Assembly: GCA_047623945.1 (NCBI GenBank)
Contig: JBLHOT010000009.1
Span: 1 to 64,000, forward strand
Direction of reading: 5' to 3'
DNA: 64,000 bases
DNA from: Arcticibacterium sp047623945
GTDB lineage: Bacteria; Bacteroidota; Bacteroidia; Cytophagales; Spirosomataceae
A program made the position numbers and the translations under genes. Shown piece after piece: positions 27,054 through 35,795 of the stretch. The notes under the pieces are model-generated. The model was not told where the DNA came from, searched no databases, and worked only from the letters and a program-made list of their open reading frames with translations. Within the stretch, counting starts at the first letter, position 1. Every line of letters starts with the position of its first letter.

Positions 27054-28553
27054 ATGCAAAAACTTTCCTTAAACCAATCGTTACAGCAGCGTCTTTCACC
27101 GCAGCAGATACAATTTATAAAGCTTTTACAGATTCCTACGGCTGAGCTCAATCAGCGTATTGAAGAAGAGCTGGAAATCAATCCCGCCTTAGAAGAAGGC
27201 ATGGAAGCTAAAGAAAAAACGCAAGAAGAAGAGTATCAGGAAGGTGAATACGCCTCGGACGACTATAAAGACGATTACGACGACTACTCTGATGATTTCT
27301 CAGATTTCGAAAGTTTAGATGCTAGAGAAAAAGTGGACGTCAGTGATTACCTTAACAAAGACGACTATGCGGGCTACAAAATGCAGAGTGATGCATGGGA
27401 CGAGGAAAGAGAAAGTATGCCTGTAGTTTCGATTGACACCCTTATGGAGTCTTTAGGTGAGCAACTGGGCTATCTTAAACTAGATGATAAGGATGCGGCT
27501 ATAGGAAATCAGCTAATAGGAAGCATAGAAGACGATGGTTACATAAGAAGACCCATTCGTTCCATTTGCAATGATTTAGCTTTTGGTCAAAATTTATACG
27601 TTTCTGAAGAAGAAGTTATCAACGTGCTTCACAAGGTTCAACTATTTGAGCCGGCAGGCATTGGAGCAAGAAGTTTACAAGAATGCCTTCTATTACAAAT
27701 AGAGAGATTAAACTGCCATGCGGTCGAGTGCTTTCATGCCAAGAAAATTATTGAGAGCTATTTTAATGAATTCACAAAAAAGCACTTTGATATCATTCAA
27801 AGAAAACTAGACACAGACCATGATTCTCTAAAGGAGGCCATTACCTTAATAACCAGATTAAATCCTAAGCCAGGTAGCGTGGGTGATGCAGATGCCACGG
27901 CCACTTATTTAATGCCCGACTTTATAGTTACCGCAGATAATGGTAAACTTGATATTATATTGAACTCTAAGAATGCACCAGAATTAAGAGTGAGTAGGTC
28001 CTTTTCTGAAATGCTCGACACGTACGATAAGAGTGATAAGAAAAGCAAAAGCATTAAAGAAACAGTGACTTTTGTAAAACAAAAATTAGATGCTGCTAAG
28101 TGGTTTATAGATGCTATTGTTCAGCGTCAGCAAACCTTGCTACGTACCATGGAAGCCATTGTTAAATACCAATACGAGTTCTTTTGGGAAGGTGATGAAA
28201 GCAGACTTAAGCCAATGATATTAAAGGATATAGCCGAGAGAATAGACATGGACATCTCTACGGTGTCTAGAGTGGCCAATAGTAAATCGGTACAGACAGA
28301 TTTTGGTATTTACCCATTAAAATACTTTTTCTCTGAAGGAATATCTACAGATTCTGGAGAGGATGCCTCTAGTCGTGAGGTCAAAAACATCTTAAAAGAA
28401 CTGATAGATTCTGAGCCAAAGCATGCCCCGTTATCGGATGATAAATTAGAGAAGCAGCTTAAGAAAAGAGGCTATAAAATTGCAAGAAGAACTGTGGCTA
28501 AATACAGAGAGCAGTTAAACATTCCTGTAGCAAGACTTAGAAAACAATTATAA
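27054..28553 (+). CDS. rpoN: RNA polymerase sigma-54 factor RpoN
   Basis: A 499-residue sigma factor that needs an ATP-driven enhancer-binding protein. Region I is Gln/Leu-rich (LNQSLQQRLSPQQIQFIKLLQ at the start, with NPALEEG after it). Region II is acidic, with many DDY/DDYSDD repeats at about 65-90. The core-binding domain follows, then an HTH, and the RpoN box ARRTVAKYRE close to the C-terminus. A strong terminator follows the gene. No enhancer-binding protein is encoded within the window. A site resembling a sigma-54 promoter upstream suggests autoregulation. Confidence 0.97.
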   Translation: MQKLSLNQSLQQRLSPQQIQFIKLLQIPTAELNQRIEEELEINPALEEGMEAKEKTQEEEYQEGEYASDDYKDDYDDYSDDFSDFESLDAREKVDVSDYLNKDDYAGYKMQSDAWDEERESMPVVSIDTLMESLGEQLGYLKLDDKDAAIGNQLIGSIEDDGYIRRPIRSICNDLAFGQNLYVSEEEVINVLHKVQLFEPAGIGARSLQECLLLQIERLNCHAVECFHAKKIIESYFNEFTKKHFDIIQRKLDTDHDSLKEAITLITRLNPKPGSVGDADATATYLMPDFIVTADNGKLDIILNSKNAPELRVSRSFSEMLDTYDKSDKKSKSIKETVTFVKQKLDAAKWFIDAIVQRQQTLLRTMEAIVKYQYEFFWEGDESRLKPMILKDIAERIDMDISTVSRVANSKSVQTDFGIYPLKYFFSEGISTDSGEDASSREVKNILKELIDSEPKHAPLSDDKLEKQLKKRGYKIARRTVAKYREQLNIPVARLRKQL

Positions 28554-28576
28554 GAGCCAAAAAATGAGCTTTTGGT

Positions 28577-28626
28577 ATTTCTGATGCTATATTTGCAAGA
28601 TATAGGCATCAGAAATTTCTTTTTTT
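28577..28626 (+). terminator. Rho-independent terminator after rpoN
   Basis: The arms ATTTCTGATGC-TATA and TATAGGCATCAGAAAT pair with one bulged base around a 9-base loop, and are followed by TTCT and six more T. The hairpin begins 24 bases after the rpoN stop. The T run ends directly before the GTG start of the next gene. A TATATTTG (-7-like) box lies within the hairpin at 28588-28595. Confidence 0.88.
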
Positions 28627-29250
28627 GTGGGCACCAAACTCGCTAACATTACATCTTACATTTTTCATCCTGGCTTAATGCCGACGGCCTTGTTAGCTGC
28701 TCTATATTTTATATCACCCTACATTGTCGGTATTGATGGCTTTTCTATTTACGCCAAACTCATTCTTCTGGCCTTTGTATTTGCCTATAGCTTTATATTT
28801 CCTTCACTATTTGTTTTCTGGTTATATAAAAGAAAAATGGTGGAGAACTATAAACTAGATAAGCTCGGCGACCGAAGACTCCCCTATCTCTTCTCCGTGA
28901 CCAGTATGGGCTTTATAACCTATTTTTTCTACCAAAAGGGGTCAGAATTATACGCTACTTCCATTATTTTAGGCTTCATAACCTTAGCCATTATAGTGGT
29001 AGCTTTAGTAAGCCTTAAATGGCAAATTAGTGCCCACGCAGCCGGAATAGGAGGAGTTCTTGGAGCCTTTTTTATGTTGAGAATCAAATTTGACGAAGCC
29101 TCATTGAATGTCCCTTTTGTAATCGCTTTGATTACGGCGGGCATAATCCTTTCTGCACGGTTAAAGCTTAATGCCCATACAGGAATGCAAGTTGCAGTAG
29201 GATTTTTTGTAGGACTCATAACCAGCATGATAGGGGCATTATATATTTAA
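28627..29250 (+). CDS. PAP2-like integral membrane protein
   Basis: A 207-residue polytopic protein with about six predicted helices. SYIFHPGLMPT at the N-terminus, SAHAAGIGG near residue 138 and NAHTGMQVAVGFFVG near 180 resemble the shortened PAP2-like (phosphatase) membrane proteins of Bacteroidota, in which the SGH and SRxxxxxH motifs are altered. So a lipid phosphatase activity is uncertain. The GTG start at 28627 keeps the conserved N-terminal block, although it falls right at the end of the rpoN terminator; the next start, ATG 28678, would remove it. hemC follows 2 bp later. Confidence 0.7.
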   Translation: MGTKLANITSYIFHPGLMPTALLAALYFISPYIVGIDGFSIYAKLILLAFVFAYSFIFPSLFVFWLYKRKMVENYKLDKLGDRRLPYLFSVTSMGFITYFFYQKGSELYATSIILGFITLAIIVVALVSLKWQISAHAAGIGGVLGAFFMLRIKFDEASLNVPFVIALITAGIILSARLKLNAHTGMQVAVGFFVGLITSMIGALYI

Positions 29251-29252
29251 TT

Positions 29253-30173
29253 ATGCATATTAAAATAGGAACAAGAGGAAGTAAGCTAGCCCTGTGGCAG
29301 GCCTATCATGTCCAGAATAAGATAGAAGCCGCCGGAGCAAGCACAGAGATCATTATTATCCATACCAAAGGAGATAAAGTACAGGACCGATCTCTTTCAA
29401 AAATAGGGAGCAAAGGTGTTTTTACGGAGGAATTAGAAGAACAACTTCTTTCAGGTGATATTGATATAGCTGTGCACAGTGCCAAAGATTTACAATCTGA
29501 CCTCGGAGAAAATTTTGAGGTAATGGCTTTCATGGAGCGTGAAAAAGCAAATGACGTATTGGTAAGCCATAAAAGTATTACTCTTAAAGACAAAATGACA
29601 GTGGGCACTTCAAGTACGCGTCGTGTAGCCATGCTAAAGGCCTACTATCCTGAAGTAAGTATTGTAGATATGCGTGGGAATTTACAGACCCGTATATCCA
29701 AAATGAAAAAGGGAGACTGTGATGCTCTTCTGCTCGCCTATGCAGGCGTACACAGAATGGATTATCATGGATTGGTGCAGGAAATACTTGATGAAAATAC
29801 GTTCACTCCAGCTGTAGGCCAGGGTTCTGTGGCCATAGAGGCTTCTAAAAACTTGAGTCGTTCCAAAAGAGATTTCGTAAGACAAACCTGTAATCACGAA
29901 ACTACCGAAAACTGTTTACTGGCAGAAAGAGCATTTCTCAAAACTGTCAATGGAGGCTGCTCTATCCCTGTTTTTGGAAATGCAATCTTAATGTCAGATA
30001 ACACCATCCATCTTAATGCAGGCATTATAAGCCTAAATGGAAAGGACATTTTAAGAATAAAAGAAACCGGGAACAATCCAGAAGCCTTAGGCCAAAGTGT
30101 AGGTGAAGAATTACTAAAACAGGGCGGTGCCAAAATCCTGAAAGAGATAAGAAAAACTTTAGAGGAATCATGA
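29253..30173 (+). CDS. hemC: Porphobilinogen deaminase (hydroxymethylbilane synthase)
   Basis: A cytosolic heme-pathway enzyme that joins four porphobilinogens into hydroxymethylbilane. At 306 residues it is full length. It shows GTRGSKLALWQA (5-16), the KGD and SKIGSKGVFTEELE blocks (about 45-66), HSAKDLQSD with the catalytic Asp (about 76-84), GTSSTRR, and the cofactor-attachment Cys in NGGCSIPV (about 235). Its 3' end overlaps the cyclophilin gene by 4 bases (ATGA). Other hem genes are not adjacent. Confidence 0.96.
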   Translation: MHIKIGTRGSKLALWQAYHVQNKIEAAGASTEIIIIHTKGDKVQDRSLSKIGSKGVFTEELEEQLLSGDIDIAVHSAKDLQSDLGENFEVMAFMEREKANDVLVSHKSITLKDKMTVGTSSTRRVAMLKAYYPEVSIVDMRGNLQTRISKMKKGDCDALLLAYAGVHRMDYHGLVQEILDENTFTPAVGQGSVAIEASKNLSRSKRDFVRQTCNHETTENCLLAERAFLKTVNGGCSIPVFGNAILMSDNTIHLNAGIISLNGKDILRIKETGNNPEALGQSVGEELLKQGGAKILKEIRKTLEES

Positions 30174-30883
30174 AAAAACTACTTTGTATAGCCTTACTAT
30201 TTGTATGTTCTGTGGCACAAGGCCAAAAGAAAAAAGACTACTTAATAACCCTTAGTACAGAAATGGGATCTATGCAGATAGTCCTGTTTGATGAAACCCC
30301 ACTGCACAAAGCCAACTTTCTCAAATTGGCCGAAAGTGGTTTTTATGATAGTACATTGTTTCACAGAGTCAAAAACGAGTTCATGATTCAAGGTGGCGAC
30401 CCGACTAGCAAGAATGCTAAAAAGGGAGCAAGACTAGGTAGCGGGGGAAGCGATATGAAAAAAATACCTTATGAATTTGTGACTGAACATGTTCACATTA
30501 AAGGTGCTCTTTCTGCTGCTCGGATCGATAACCCAGAAAAAGCCTCTTCTGCCTGTCAGTTTTATATAGTTACTGGCAAAAAATACAAGCCTGGTCAATT
30601 AAAAGGAATGGATGCCGGAGTTACTGGAATAGATCCCCGTAAAGAAATGAGGTATACCACGGAGCAACTAAAAGCCTACGAAGACCTAGGTGGTACCCCA
30701 TTTTTAGACGACAGATATACCGTTTTTGGTCAAATCATTGCAGGTATTGAAACGGCCGAAAAAATAGAGAAAGTAAAGACAGATCGAGCAGACAGACCTT
30801 TTGAAAATGTTTCTATGCAGCTTTCTGTCAAAAAAATGAGGAAGAAAAAAATTACAAAACGCTACGGATACAGCTACAATTAA
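30170..30883 (+). CDS. Cyclophilin-type peptidyl-prolyl isomerase, exported
   Basis: A 237-residue protein with an N-terminal signal peptide (about 1-18, ending AQGQ), so probably periplasmic. The cyclophilin fold is indicated by MGSMQIVLFDETPLHKANF, FYDSTLFHRVKNEFMIQGGDP (seen as FHRV and FMIQGGD) and SACQFYIVTGKKY. An insertion of about 35 residues follows the FYIVTG strand before the closing FGQIIAGIETAEKI. The tail is very basic. It overlaps hemC by 4 bases and is followed within 25 bp by the reductase gene. Confidence 0.92.
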   Translation: MKKLLCIALLFVCSVAQGQKKKDYLITLSTEMGSMQIVLFDETPLHKANFLKLAESGFYDSTLFHRVKNEFMIQGGDPTSKNAKKGARLGSGGSDMKKIPYEFVTEHVHIKGALSAARIDNPEKASSACQFYIVTGKKYKPGQLKGMDAGVTGIDPRKEMRYTTEQLKAYEDLGGTPFLDDRYTVFGQIIAGIETAEKIEKVKTDRADRPFENVSMQLSVKKMRKKKITKRYGYSYN

Positions 30884-30906
30884 ACCGTTTGCCAAGCAAA
30901 ACTGAC

Positions 30907-31806
30907 ATGAAAAAAATATTAATTACCGGATCTAATGGCCTACTAGGTCAAAAATTGGTAACACTGCTCTTAAAAGAAGGTAACTCGGAATTAATAGCCA
31001 CGGCCAGAGGAGAAAACCGTCTTCCTATTAAAGAAGGATATACTTTTGACTCAATGGACATCACAGATCCAGAAAATGTAAATGAAGTTATTGACCGTCA
31101 CAAGCCCGACGTCTTAATTCATACGGCAGCTATGACCAATGTGGATCAATGTGAAACCGAAAAAGAACTTTCCTGGTCTCAAAACGTGACCGCCGTAGAA
31201 TATTTAGTGAAGGCGTGTGAGCGAAATCAGACATTTCTGCTTCATCTTTCTACAGATTTTATCTTTGACGGGAGTGCTGGGCCCTATGATGAAAACGCAG
31301 AGGCTAATCCAGTAAGTTTTTATGGCTGGAGTAAATTAGCCAGTGAGCATCTGGTGAAGGGATCTAAGACTAAATGGGCCATTGCCCGAACTGTATTGGT
31401 CTATGGTATTGCTCATGACATGAGCCGCTCCAATATTATTTTATGGGTCAAAAAATCCTTAGAAGAAGGCAAAATAATCAATGTGGTAAGTGACCAATGG
31501 CGAAGCCCAACACTGGCAGAAGACTTAGCCAAAGGCTGTACTCTTATAGCCGAACAAGAAGCAGAAGGCATTTTTAACATCTCAGGGAAAGACTTATTAA
31601 ACCCTTATCAAATGGCTCATCTCACCGCAGACTATTTCGGTTTAGACAAGTCACTGATAAACGAGGCTACCTCCGCCACTTTTTCTCAGCCTGCCAAAAG
31701 ACCACCGAAAACTGGATTTATTATTGACAAAGCGGTGAATGTCTTAGGCTACGAACCTGTAAGTTTTAAAGCGGGTATCGCTATTTTGGCAAAGCAAATC
31801 CAATAA
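30907..31806 (+). CDS. RmlD-like NAD(P)-dependent sugar-nucleotide reductase
   Basis: A 299-residue Rossmann-fold SDR of the dTDP-4-dehydrorhamnose reductase type. It starts with ILITGSNGLLGQKL (GxxGxxG). It shows HTAAMTNVDQCE, a STDFIFDG segment, and the YGWSK active site (Tyr and Lys, about residue 140-145). I chose the ATG at 30907, since the TTG six codons upstream adds nothing conserved. rmlA, rmlB and rmlC are not adjacent, so rhamnose synthesis is not certain; other members act on different NDP-sugars. Confidence 0.85.
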   Translation: MKKILITGSNGLLGQKLVTLLLKEGNSELIATARGENRLPIKEGYTFDSMDITDPENVNEVIDRHKPDVLIHTAAMTNVDQCETEKELSWSQNVTAVEYLVKACERNQTFLLHLSTDFIFDGSAGPYDENAEANPVSFYGWSKLASEHLVKGSKTKWAIARTVLVYGIAHDMSRSNIILWVKKSLEEGKIINVVSDQWRSPTLAEDLAKGCTLIAEQEAEGIFNISGKDLLNPYQMAHLTADYFGLDKSLINEATSATFSQPAKRPPKTGFIIDKAVNVLGYEPVSFKAGIAILAKQIQ

Positions 31807-31977
31807 GGTGTTTTCTAAGAAAAAAACGTTCCTGGAAGCTCAACTTCATTTTGATTTGTGATCCTTGACCCAACAGAAAACAGTATAAAATAGCTGATAA
31901 ACAGGCAAATAATATAAATAAGTATGCGTCTTTTTAATTATTCGCCATCTTTGTTCTACTTAGAAAGACCATTATAC

Positions 31978-33597
31978 ATGAAGATTTTAAAATTGACGTT
32001 AATCTTATCGTTAACGGCATTGCTTGGCCACGCTCAATACAGCCACGAAGATTCCCTGAAAGGAAGCATTACCCCAGAAAGGGCTTGGTGGGACCTCAAA
32101 TATTACGATCTCTCAGTAGAAGTAGACATTGAAAATAGATTCTTCAAAGGCAAAAATACCATTCTTTATCAAGCTGTAGACAAGGGTCAAACCTTACAGA
32201 TAGATTTACAGGCACCTATGAAAATCACGTCTGTCATGCAATCTGATTTAGCTACAACCATTACAAAAGACGGACCTAACACCTACCTGGTTACCTTAAT
32301 GGAACCTCAAGTTAAAGGGCAATTGAGTGCCATTACAGTATTCTTTGAAGGTAAACCAAAAGAGGCTCCCAATGCCCCCTGGGACGGCGGTGTTTCATGG
32401 AGCAAAGATATGGAAGGAAGACCTTTTATAGCCACCTCAAATCAGGGTATTGGGTCTAGCGTTTGGTGGCCGTGTAAAGACCATATGGCCGATGAAGTAG
32501 ATAGTCTTCAAATTAGTGTTACTGTACCAGATGGCCTTTGGGATATCTCCAATGGTAGATTAAGAAACATGGAGTTGGCTGAAGATGGTAAACGGACTAC
32601 CACCTGGTTTGTCAATAATCCCATCAATAATTACGGAGTAAATATCAATATTGGCAATTACGTAAGTTGGAAAGATGTTTACAAAGGAGAAAAGGGTCCC
32701 TTGGACGTATCCTTTTATGTTTTGCCGGAAAACCTTGATAAAGCCAAAGTACAGTTCCAAGACGCGTACCGAACTTTAGAGGCTCTGGAGCATTGGTTTG
32801 GCCCTTACCCTTTTTATGAAGATGGCTATAAACTAGTGGAAGTGCCCTATTTAGGCATGGAGCACCAGAGCTCTGTAACCTACGGAAATGGCTTTAAGAA
32901 TGGCTACAAAGGCAGGGATTTATCCAATACCGGCTGGGGACTTAAATGGGATTTCATAATTGTGCATGAAAGTGGCCATGAGTGGTTTGCCAATAACATT
33001 ACCGACAAAGATAAAGCTGACATGTGGATTCATGAAAGCTTTACAAACTACTCTGAAAGCCTTTTTACAGAGTACTTTTATGGCAAAGACGCTGGAGCAG
33101 AATACGTGATAGGAACCAGAGCAAATATCGAGAATACCTCGCCAATCATTGCTGATTATAATGTAAATAGGTCTGGTTCTTCAGATATGTACTACAAGGG
33201 AGGAAACATGCTTCACACCTTAAGGCAATGGGTAGGAGACGATAATTTATGGCGTGAAATATTAAGAGGCTTAAACAAGACGTTTTACCATCAAACCGTC
33301 ACCACCTCTCAAATAGAAAACTACATTGCCCAGGAGGCTGGCTTAGACCTGAATGGCTTTTTTACACAATACCTAAGAACCACACAGGTACCGGTTCTAG
33401 AATGGAAAAAGTGTGGTAAAAAAATCAGATATCGTTATGCAGATACGGTGGAAGAGTTCAATCTTCCACTAGAGGTGACCATCGATCACAATCCCACAAC
33501 AATTTCTCCCAACAAAAAATGGCGACGAATTAGAGGTTTAAGCTTAGAAGTTGACGAGGATTATTACGTTCTAACAAAGAAGTTGAGCGATAAATAG
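31978..33597 (+). CDS. M1-family zinc metallopeptidase
   Basis: A 539-residue exported aminopeptidase-like enzyme. A signal peptide (about 1-20, ending GHAQ) starts at the ATG at 31978; an earlier in-frame ATG at 31924 adds a non-signal extension. The substrate-binding GxMEN-like motif is LGMEHQS (about 291-297). The zinc site is HESGHEW (about 329-335), with the third ligand Glu in WIHESF about 20 residues later. The catalytic Tyr is probably in SSDMYYKGGNML. The region after the catalytic domain is short, as in the Bacteroidota family often annotated as M1 aminopeptidase. Confidence 0.93.
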   Translation: MKILKLTLILSLTALLGHAQYSHEDSLKGSITPERAWWDLKYYDLSVEVDIENRFFKGKNTILYQAVDKGQTLQIDLQAPMKITSVMQSDLATTITKDGPNTYLVTLMEPQVKGQLSAITVFFEGKPKEAPNAPWDGGVSWSKDMEGRPFIATSNQGIGSSVWWPCKDHMADEVDSLQISVTVPDGLWDISNGRLRNMELAEDGKRTTTWFVNNPINNYGVNINIGNYVSWKDVYKGEKGPLDVSFYVLPENLDKAKVQFQDAYRTLEALEHWFGPYPFYEDGYKLVEVPYLGMEHQSSVTYGNGFKNGYKGRDLSNTGWGLKWDFIIVHESGHEWFANNITDKDKADMWIHESFTNYSESLFTEYFYGKDAGAEYVIGTRANIENTSPIIADYNVNRSGSSDMYYKGGNMLHTLRQWVGDDNLWREILRGLNKTFYHQTVTTSQIENYIAQEAGLDLNGFFTQYLRTTQVPVLEWKKCGKKIRYRYADTVEEFNLPLEVTIDHNPTTISPNKKWRRIRGLSLEVDEDYYVLTKKLSDK

Positions 33598-33678
33598 ATT
33601 TTTTATGCCATAGAAGTTGGTAAGCACTAAGTGTGTCAAAGATTATTCATGTTCACTAATTATTGAAACTACGATATG

Positions 33679-33704
33679 TTCAATATTTATTATATATTCA
33701 ATAT
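33679..33704 (+). repeat. Direct repeat TTCAATAT x2 upstream of the MarR gene
   Basis: TTCAATAT occurs at 33679-33686 and 33697-33704, 18 bp apart start to start, in AT-rich DNA 50-75 bases before the MarR ATG. This spacing could place two sites on one face of the helix. No dyad symmetry was seen. Confidence 0.25.
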
Positions 33705-33752
33705 GCATCTCATCCCTCAGTATACCTATATTTATAAATCCAAAGAGTATAC

Positions 33753-34184
33753 ATGACACATTCCAACAAAAAGGCCTACTTCTTCAAAATTGACACCACG
33801 GTCAAAAAGGTTAGGAATTTTCTACAAAAACAACTTCAACAAGGTGGAATAGACCTCACGGTGGACCAATGGGTTGTGGTGGATCATCTGGCTCCAAGTC
33901 CCGGGATTTCACAAAATGCTTTGGCTTTAGCCACCGCTAAAGACGCTCCCACTATAACCCGAATTTTAGGTATTCTAATAAAGAAAGGTTTGGTAGACAG
34001 AAAAATAGCGACAAAAGATAGAAGGAAACAAATGCTTTTTCTGACAGAGAAAGGAAGGACTCTCCACGGTCAGGCTTTTCCAATTGTGGCCAATATGAGA
34101 TATAAAGTATGGGAAAAACTCTCAGACAGTGACTTTGACGAACTGGTTCGCATCATGGACACGATTTATAGCAATGTAGATTGA
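33753..34184 (+). CDS. MarR-family transcriptional regulator
   Basis: A 143-residue winged-helix regulator. The recognition region SQNALALATAKDAPTITRILGIL (about 55-77; SQNALALAT and APTITRILG are the key parts) is followed by the wing KGLVDRKIATKDRRKQMLFLTEKG, a pattern typical of MarR. The DxRxxx motif in the wing is present (KDRRKQ). It is followed by a GntP-type permease gene 121 bp downstream on the same strand, which is a possible target. The ligand is unknown. Confidence 0.9.
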   Translation: MTHSNKKAYFFKIDTTVKKVRNFLQKQLQQGGIDLTVDQWVVVDHLAPSPGISQNALALATAKDAPTITRILGILIKKGLVDRKIATKDRRKQMLFLTEKGRTLHGQAFPIVANMRYKVWEKLSDSDFDELVRIMDTIYSNVD

Positions 34185-34305
34185 CACTATTTCTACCAAA
34201 CCTGACATCAAACCCATTGCTCCTACGATAGTAGCCTGGTCATTAATTGCAGATGCCAATAATTTGTGCGTTTTTCGGTCATTGAAATAACCCTAACCCT
34301 ATCAA

Positions 34306-35613
34306 ATGCCTTTAGTAATTGCCCTTCTCGGTATACTCGCACTCATCTTGTTGATTGCCGTTGCCAAACTTGATACCTTCCTTTCCTTTATTATTGTTTC
34401 TCTCGGCATTGGAATAGCCAGTGGTTTAGATGTTACAGAAGTTGGAAAAGCCATCCAATCCGGTGTGGGAGGCACCTTAGGAGACCTTACGCTCATTATT
34501 GGTTTTGGAGCCATGCTCGGGAAACTCGTAGCAGAAAGTGGTGCCGCGTCTAAAATTACTGATGCCCTCTTAAAGAAAGTAGGCATAAAAAACCTGCAAT
34601 GGGGCCTTGCCCTAGCCGGTTTCATTATCGGTATTCCACTTTTTTATAATGCTGGATTTATCATCGTCATTCCTTTGATTTTTGCGGTGGCACAGGCTTC
34701 AGGTTTTAATATGCTGTATGTCGGTATCCCTATGCTGGCGTCCTTATCTGTGGCTCATGGCTACTTACCTCCTCACCCATCTCCAGCAGCTATAGCCATG
34801 CAATTAGATGCTGATATGGGCAAAACTTTAATCTATGGTTTCATTGTAGCCATTCCAGCCATTGCCATTGCCGGGCCAATTTTTGGTAAGACTTTGAAAA
34901 ACTTCAAAATAAACCCCGATGTAAGCATTTTCGGATTTAAGGAAGTTAAACAAGAAGACCAACCTGGTCTAGGTATAAGCCTTTTAGTGGCTTTAATGCC
35001 GGTTATTTTACTTTCTATGGGCTCTGTAGTGAAAGGTTATTTCCCAGACAACCAATTTATCCTATTGATGTCTGAGCCCTATTTTGGCATGTTACTTTCT
35101 GTTTTTTTTGCGGTTTACTTTTTGGGCCTTCGCCAAGGCAGAACGTTGGAAAATGTTTCCAAATCTCTGGCCGACTCATTTAAAGATATCGCCGTCATCT
35201 TACTCATTATAGCTGGTGCAGGTGCATTAAAAGAAATACTCGCTGCTTCTGGTACCAGCACTTATATAGGTTCCATGCTTCAGGGTGCCAACATTAACCC
35301 TCTTCTACTTGGCTGGTCTACAGCCGCCTTTATTAGGGTTTGCGTAGGTTCTGCTACAGTTTCTGGATTAACTGCTGTAGGTATCTTAGCTCCACTATTT
35401 GCTTCTCAACCAGATTTTCAACCAGAACTAATGGTATTGGCCATTGGCTCAGGTAGCCTTATCATGGGTCACGTGAATGATGGTGGTTTCTGGTTATTTA
35501 AGGAATACTTTAATCTGTCTATAAAAGATACTTTAAGAACCTGGACCGTTATGGAGACACTCGTTTCTGTGGTTGGTTTGATTGGCGTTTTGCTCTTGAG
35601 TTTGGTGGTTTAA
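34306..35613 (+). CDS. GntP-family permease (gluconate/organic acid:H+ symporter)
   Basis: A 435-residue inner-membrane transporter with about 12 predicted helices. It is GntP-like in the LIIGFGAMLGKLVAESG segment (about 62-78), the GIPLFYNAGFIIVIPL block (about 109-124), HGYLPPHPSPAAIA (about 147-160) and the closing GHVNDGGFWLFKEYF. Members carry gluconate or related hydroxy acids. The broken amidohydrolase gene 182 bp downstream and the RidA gene farther on hint at an amino-acid or imino-acid route, but the substrate is not settled by sequence. The intergenic 35614-35795 shows no clear element. Confidence 0.92.
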   Translation: MPLVIALLGILALILLIAVAKLDTFLSFIIVSLGIGIASGLDVTEVGKAIQSGVGGTLGDLTLIIGFGAMLGKLVAESGAASKITDALLKKVGIKNLQWGLALAGFIIGIPLFYNAGFIIVIPLIFAVAQASGFNMLYVGIPMLASLSVAHGYLPPHPSPAAIAMQLDADMGKTLIYGFIVAIPAIAIAGPIFGKTLKNFKINPDVSIFGFKEVKQEDQPGLGISLLVALMPVILLSMGSVVKGYFPDNQFILLMSEPYFGMLLSVFFAVYFLGLRQGRTLENVSKSLADSFKDIAVILLIIAGAGALKEILAASGTSTYIGSMLQGANINPLLLGWSTAAFIRVCVGSATVSGLTAVGILAPLFASQPDFQPELMVLAIGSGSLIMGHVNDGGFWLFKEYFNLSIKDTLRTWTVMETLVSVVGLIGVLLLSLVV

Positions 35614-35795
35614 GTTATAGCAAAAATTCCGAACATTGAAGTGTAGCTTGGCATTGCAGTCAAAATAGTCTCCCGATAGTGACCCTTTCCGGTTTATCTA
35701 GGCTCATTAACAAGTCAAGTCATTGACTATAAAACAAGCATAACGACAACCGGATTGAGAATAACCCATGTATTAGCCTGAAGTGATACCCCTAA

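Noticed and set aside
29306..29632. 108-codon minus-strand ORF opposite hemC
   Set aside because: It shadows hemC and has no family features.
34302..34625. 107-codon minus-strand ORF opposite the GntP gene
   Set aside because: It shadows a well-supported membrane protein gene.
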